DNA from: Balanoglossus misakiensis
Taxonomy: Eukaryota > Hemichordata
DNA length: 64,000 nt
Reading direction: 5' to 3'
Assembly (NCBI GenBank): GCA_040954595.2
Contig: CM082579.2
Location: 15,872,001 to 15,936,000 of the forward strand
The number at the start of each line of letters is the position of its first letter. The stretch's first letter is position 1. The position numbers and the translations under genes are program-made. Under the pieces are notes generated by a model. That model was given only the letters and a program-made list of their open reading frames with translations, was not told the DNA's origin and ran no database searches. Positions 59,201 through 64,000 of this stretch are shown here, in pieces.

Positions 59201-62200
59201 TGCGTTTTACCAAATTTTCCTTGAAAATGTCATTTTTAGAAAAATAAAATAAAAAAACCTTCGTTCTTCGAATTTGGTGCCCTGATCATATATGACATGT
59301 TGATTGTATGTTAAAACTTTCGACCACTCCAAAAATGCAGAGATATTGACGGAATTCAAGAAAAAATAGCCATTTTGGCCATATTTTGACAAAATGGTAC
59401 ATTTTTAAAAAATCATAAAAAATAAACTCTTTTCTTCATTTTCGGAAATATTATGGAGCATGAAGTGTCGTTCTCTTGTAAAAAGTGCTGCAAATTCCAG
59501 AAAATGTGGTATAATTTGAATCACCCAAGACAAAATTACAATTTTCGACTTTTTTTCGAAATATTGTTTTTTTTACAAAATAAATAAGAATAAATTCTTT
59601 TCTTAGTTCCAAACGGGTAGAGATACTTTCCACACGGATTTCTAACATTGAATTCCCGTTCATCAACTCAGATTTCCTGCAAGTCGGCTAAAACCCTGAC
59701 ACTCTAGAACAGAAACTGTTGCACACTGGTAACGTTGAACAAGTCGATTTTTCTACGGCCTGGCTCGGCTAAATCTCCGTCACAATATGACAGACACTAG
59801 CGTAGGTTAGCAACGGTGATCAAGTCAGATTTTCTACGGCATGGCTTGGATAAAGCCCCGGCACTCCAGAGCAGAAACACGCGTACAGAGACCACGCTGA
59901 TCAAGTCTGATCTCCTACGGCTTGGTTCGACTAAAACCCCGGCACACTATGACAGACACTAGCGTTCGTTAGCAACGTTGATCAAGTCAGATTTCCTACG
60001 GCATGGCTTGGCTAAAGCCCTGGCACTCTAGAGCAGAAACACGCGTACAGAAACCACGTTGATCTACTCACATTTCCTTCGGCCTGGCACGGCTGATGCC
60101 CCGGCAGTATATATAGGACACAGACTTGCGTAAGTTAACAACGGTAATCACGTCGGGTTTCCTACGGCCTGGCTCAGCTGAAGCCCCGGCACTCTAGAGC
60201 AGAAACAGGCGTACATTGACCCCGTTGATTAAATCAGATTCCTACGGCGTGACTCCGCTGGTGCACCGGCTCTATATGACACAGACTGGCGTAAGTTATC
60301 AACGGTGATTACGTCGGATTTCCTACGGCCTGGTTTAGCTCAAGCCCCGGCACTTTAGAGCGGAAACACGCGTACATTGACCACGATGATCAAGTCAGAT
60401 CTCCTACGGCTTGGCTCGACTAAAACCCCGGCACACTATGACAGACACTAGCGTTCGTTAGCAACGTTGATCAATTCAGATTTCCTACGGCATGGCTTGG
60501 CTAAAGCCCTGGCATTCTAGAGCAGAAACACGCGTACAGAGACCACATTGATCTACTCACATTTCCTTAGGCCTGGCACGGCTGATGCCCCGCACTATAT
60601 ATAGGACACAGACTGGCGTAAGTTAACAACGGTAATCACGTCGGGTTTCCTTCGGCCTGGCTCAGCTGAAGCCCCGGCACTCTAGAGCAGAAACAGGCGT
60701 ACATTGACCACGTTGATCAAATTAGATTCCTACGGCGTGACTCGGCTGGTGCACCGGCTCTATATGACACAGACTGGCGTAAGTTATCAACGGTGATTAC
60801 GTCGGATTTCCTACGGCCTGGTTTAGCTGAAGCCCCGGCACTTTAGAGCAGAAACACGCGTACAGAGACCACGTTGATGAAGTCTGATCTCCTACGGCTT
60901 GGCTCGACTAAAACCCCGGCACACCATGACAGACACTAGCGTTCGTTAGCAACGGTGATCAAGTCGGATTTCCTTCGGCCTGGCTCTGCAAAAGACCCGA
61001 CACATTAGTACAAAGACGTTGGCTAAGTCGGGCAAACCGAAGAGGGAAAGTCACAGCGGGTCAACACTCGACATTTGTTCGGGTAGGACTGCATTATTGC
61101 CTGTCAATTTATAGAGAAAGCCCGAATTTAACCAGGGCGTTTCAAACACCGACGTTATTTGGGGGCACGGCCTGCAGTACTGCCGGGTAAGCTGACATCG
61201 GCGTACCGCATATAATGTAGGGGGGGGGGGGACAGAACGGTTCAATACTACATTTATTAGATATCAGCTAATTTTGGACAATCATCTAAAATCTAAATCA
61301 TTTTTTCATATTTGGATATCTGATGATGTATGAAATTTTCAATATATGTAAAAATGGTGCTGATTATAAAAAATGCACTCTGAATGAGCTGATTTAATAC
61401 AAAATTGCGTTTTATTCGTTTTTGCACCAAAAAGGTCATTTTCAGGCAAAACATTCTTTATTTTTTTTAATTCGGTGGCCTGATCATATATAAGCAATTG
61501 CTTGCATGTTAAAAGTTTTTATGACTTTTAAAAGCAGTGACACTGGCGGCATTCAACACGAAAATAACAATTTTAACCACAATTTGGTCAAAATGGTAAA
61601 TTTTTGAAAATTACAAAAAATACCTGTTTTCTACATTTTCGGAAATCTGATGGAGTATAGAATGCTCTTCGTATATATATATCGATACCAATTCCACAAA
61701 AGACCGTCTAATTTGGCTCACTGCAGACAAAATTGCGTTTTACCAAATTTTCCTGGAAAATGTCATTTTTAGAAAAATAAAATAAAAAAACCTTCGTTCT
61801 TCGAATTTGGTGCCCTGATCATATATGACATGTTGATTGTATGTTAAAACTTTCGACCACTCCAAAAATGCAGAGATATTGACGGAATTCAAGAAAAAAT
61901 AGCCATTTTGGCCATATTTTGACAAAATGGTACATTTTTAAAAAATCATAAAAAATAAACTCTTTTCTTCATTTTCGGAAATATTATGGAGCATGAAGTG
62001 TCGTTCTCTTGTAAAACGTGCTGCAAATTCCAGAAAATGTGGTATAATTTGAATCACCCAAGACAAAATTACCATTTTCGACTTTTTTTCGAAAAATTGT
62101 CTTGTTTTACAAAATAAATAAGAATAAATTCTTTTCTTAGTTTCAAACGGGTAGAGATACTTTACACACGGGTTTTCTAACATTGAATTCCCGTTCATCA

Positions 62201-64000
62201 ACTCAGATTTCCTACAGCACAAGTCGGCTAAAACCCTGACACTCTAGAGCAGAAACAGTTGCACACTGGTAACGTTGAACAAGTCGATTTTTCTACGGCC
62301 TGGCTCGGCTAAATCTCCGTCACAATATGACAGACACTAGCGTAAGTTAGCAACGGTGATCAAGTCAGATTTTCTACGGCATAGCTCGGATAAAGCCCCG
62401 GCACTCTAGAGCAGAAACACGCGTACAGAGACCACGTTGATCAAGTCTGATCTCCTACGGCTTGGCTCGACTAAAACCCCGGCACACTATGACAGACACT
62501 ATCGTACGTTAGCAACGGTGATCAAGTCAGATTTTCTACGGCATGGCTTGGATAAAGCCCCGGCACTCTAGAGCAGAAACACGCGTACAGAGACCACGTT
62601 GATCTACTCACATTTCCTTCGGCCTGGCACGGCTGATGCCCCGGCACTATATATAGGACACAGACTGGCGTAAGTTAACAACGGTAATCACGTCGGGTTT
62701 CCTACGGCCTGGCTCAGCTGAAGCCCCGGCACTCTAGAGCAGAAACAGGCGTACATTGACCACGTTGATCAAGTCAGATTTCCTACGGCGTGATTCGGCT
62801 TGTGCACCGGCTCTATATGACACAGACTGGCGTAAGTTATCAACGGTGATTACCTCGGATTTCCTACGGCATGGTTTAGCTGAAGCCCCGGCACTTTAGA
62901 GCGGAAACACGCGTACATTGACCAGGATGATCAAGTCAGATCTCCTACGGCCTGGCTCGACTAAAACCCCGGCACACCATGACAGACACTAGCGTTCGTT
63001 AGCAACGGTGATCAAGTCGGATTTCCTTCGGCCTGGCTCTGCAAAAGACCCGACACTCTAGTACAAAGACGTTGGCTAAGTTGGGCAAACCGAAGAGGGA
63101 AAGTCGCAGCGGGTCAACACTCGACATTTGTTCCGGTAGGACTGCATTATTGCCTGTCGATTTATAGAGAGAGCCCGAATTTAACCAGGGCGTTTCAAAC
63201 ACCGACGTTTGTTGGGGGCACGGCCTACAGTACTGCCGGGTAAGCTGACATCGGCGTACCGCATATAATGTAAGGGGGCGGGGGGGGGGGACAGAACGGT
63301 TCAATACTACATTTATTAGATATCAGCTAATTTTGGACAATCATCTAAAATCTAAATCATTTTTTCATATTTGGATATCTGATGATGTATGAAATTTCCA
63401 TTATATGTAAAAATGGTGCTTATTATAAAACATGCACTCTGAATGAACTGATTTAATACAAGATTGCGTTTTATTCGTTTTTGCACCAAAAAGGTCATTT
63501 TTAGGCAAAACATTCTTTATATTTTTAATTCGGTGACCTGATCATATATAAACAATTGCTTGTGTGTTAAAAGTTTTTATGGCTTTTAAAAGCAGTGACA
63601 CTGGCGGCATTCATCACGAAAATAACAATTTTAGCCACAATTTGGTCAAAATGGTAAATTTTTGAAAATTACAAAAAATACCTGTTTTCTACATTTTCGG
63701 AAATCTGATGGAGTATAGAATGCTCTTCGTATGTATATATCGATACAAATTCCACAAAAGACCGTCTAATTTGGCTCACTGCAGACAAAATTGCGTTTTA
63801 CCAAATTTTCCTTGAAAATGTCATTTTTAGAAAAACAAATAAAAAAACCTTTATTCTTCGAATTTGGTGCCCTGATCATATATGACATGTTGATTGTATG
63901 TTAAAACTCTCGACCACTCCAAAAATGCAGAGATATTGACGGAATTCAAGAAAAATAGCCATTTTGGCCATATTTTGACAAAAATGGTAAATTTTTGAAA
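56278..64000. repeat. Macrosatellite array, block 5 (continues past window)
   Basis: G tracts are at 58687, 61220 and 63274 (the last interrupted by a C at 63279), giving spacings 2533 and 2054 bp; joining across the BEL element gives 2533 bp from 50068 to 58687. Two adjacent 2533-bp monomers share linked variants such as TAGGGAAACATTC in one and GTGGCCTGATC in the other, showing mosaic ancestry. A GTTGATGAAGTCTG unit near 60880 joins sequence otherwise found in other monomers. No gene is supported. The array runs to the right edge, so its true length is unknown. Confidence 0.95.

Noticed and set aside
3237-63304. Recurring minus-strand ORFs of 60-102 codons (starting MSKYGQNGYFF, MESISTRLKL, MMNGNSMLEN, MNRSVPPPP) in most monomers
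   Set aside because: They recur because the satellite is homogenised. A-run and G-run length changes shift or shorten them between copies, the proline run is simply the G tract read backwards, and no protein motif is recognisable.
2959-64000. Ribosomal intergenic spacer as an explanation for the tandem array
   Set aside because: No rRNA gene sequence is recognisable anywhere between repeats in about 60 kb.

Overview
This is an animal (metazoan) nuclear window, most likely from an aquatic invertebrate. It holds no conventional host gene. Nearly all of it is a tandem macrosatellite array into which several transposable elements have inserted. The affinity is inferred from the element types: a BEL/Pao element, Ty3/Gypsy elements with animal-type Gags, a P2X7-tail-like gene fragment, and a short retroposon with a TTA-repeat tail. 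The species cannot be named from the sequence.

Layout. 1-2958: 5' part of a minus-strand Ty3/Gypsy-like LTR element. Its gag frame is open for 505 codons, runs off the left edge, and begins with a helix-hairpin-helix motif. 2959-64000: macrosatellite array in five blocks (2959-9238, 13401-19361, 21191-39848, 47885-50196, 56278-64000). Monomers are about 1.56-2.54 kb. Each has an AT-rich half built from about three diverged ~330-bp units, a GC-richer half built from alternating ~81-bp units (~161-bp dimers), and a G homopolymer between them. Nineteen G-tract landmarks are visible. After removing inserted elements, monomer lengths fall on a ladder of roughly 1892 + 161n bp, plus a class lacking one ~337-bp AT unit.

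Insertions in the array. 9239-13400: non-coding DNA element with CACTG ends, a TA target duplication and subterminal palindromes. 19362-21190: TTAA-flanked foldback element with 648-bp inverted arms; its centre carries a broken gene fragment resembling the cysteine-rich P2X7 intracellular domain. 39849-47884: nearly complete Ty3/Gypsy element with 632-bp LTRs, a tRNA-Ser primer site, an RRM-like N-terminus on Gag, a probable -1 ribosomal frameshift site and one damaging frameshift in pol. 50197-56277: BEL/Pao element with identical 310-bp LTRs and one intact 1765-codon polyprotein. A 187-bp retroposon occurs three times at the same monomer position (6166, 16506, 22303), so it was amplified with the satellite, whereas the four large elements inside the array occur once and look younger.

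The retroelement genes supply their own capsid, protease, reverse transcriptase, RNase H and integrase. The satellite has no supported genes: its recurring short ORFs are by-products of repeat homogenisation. Lengths, alignments and identities were read by eye.
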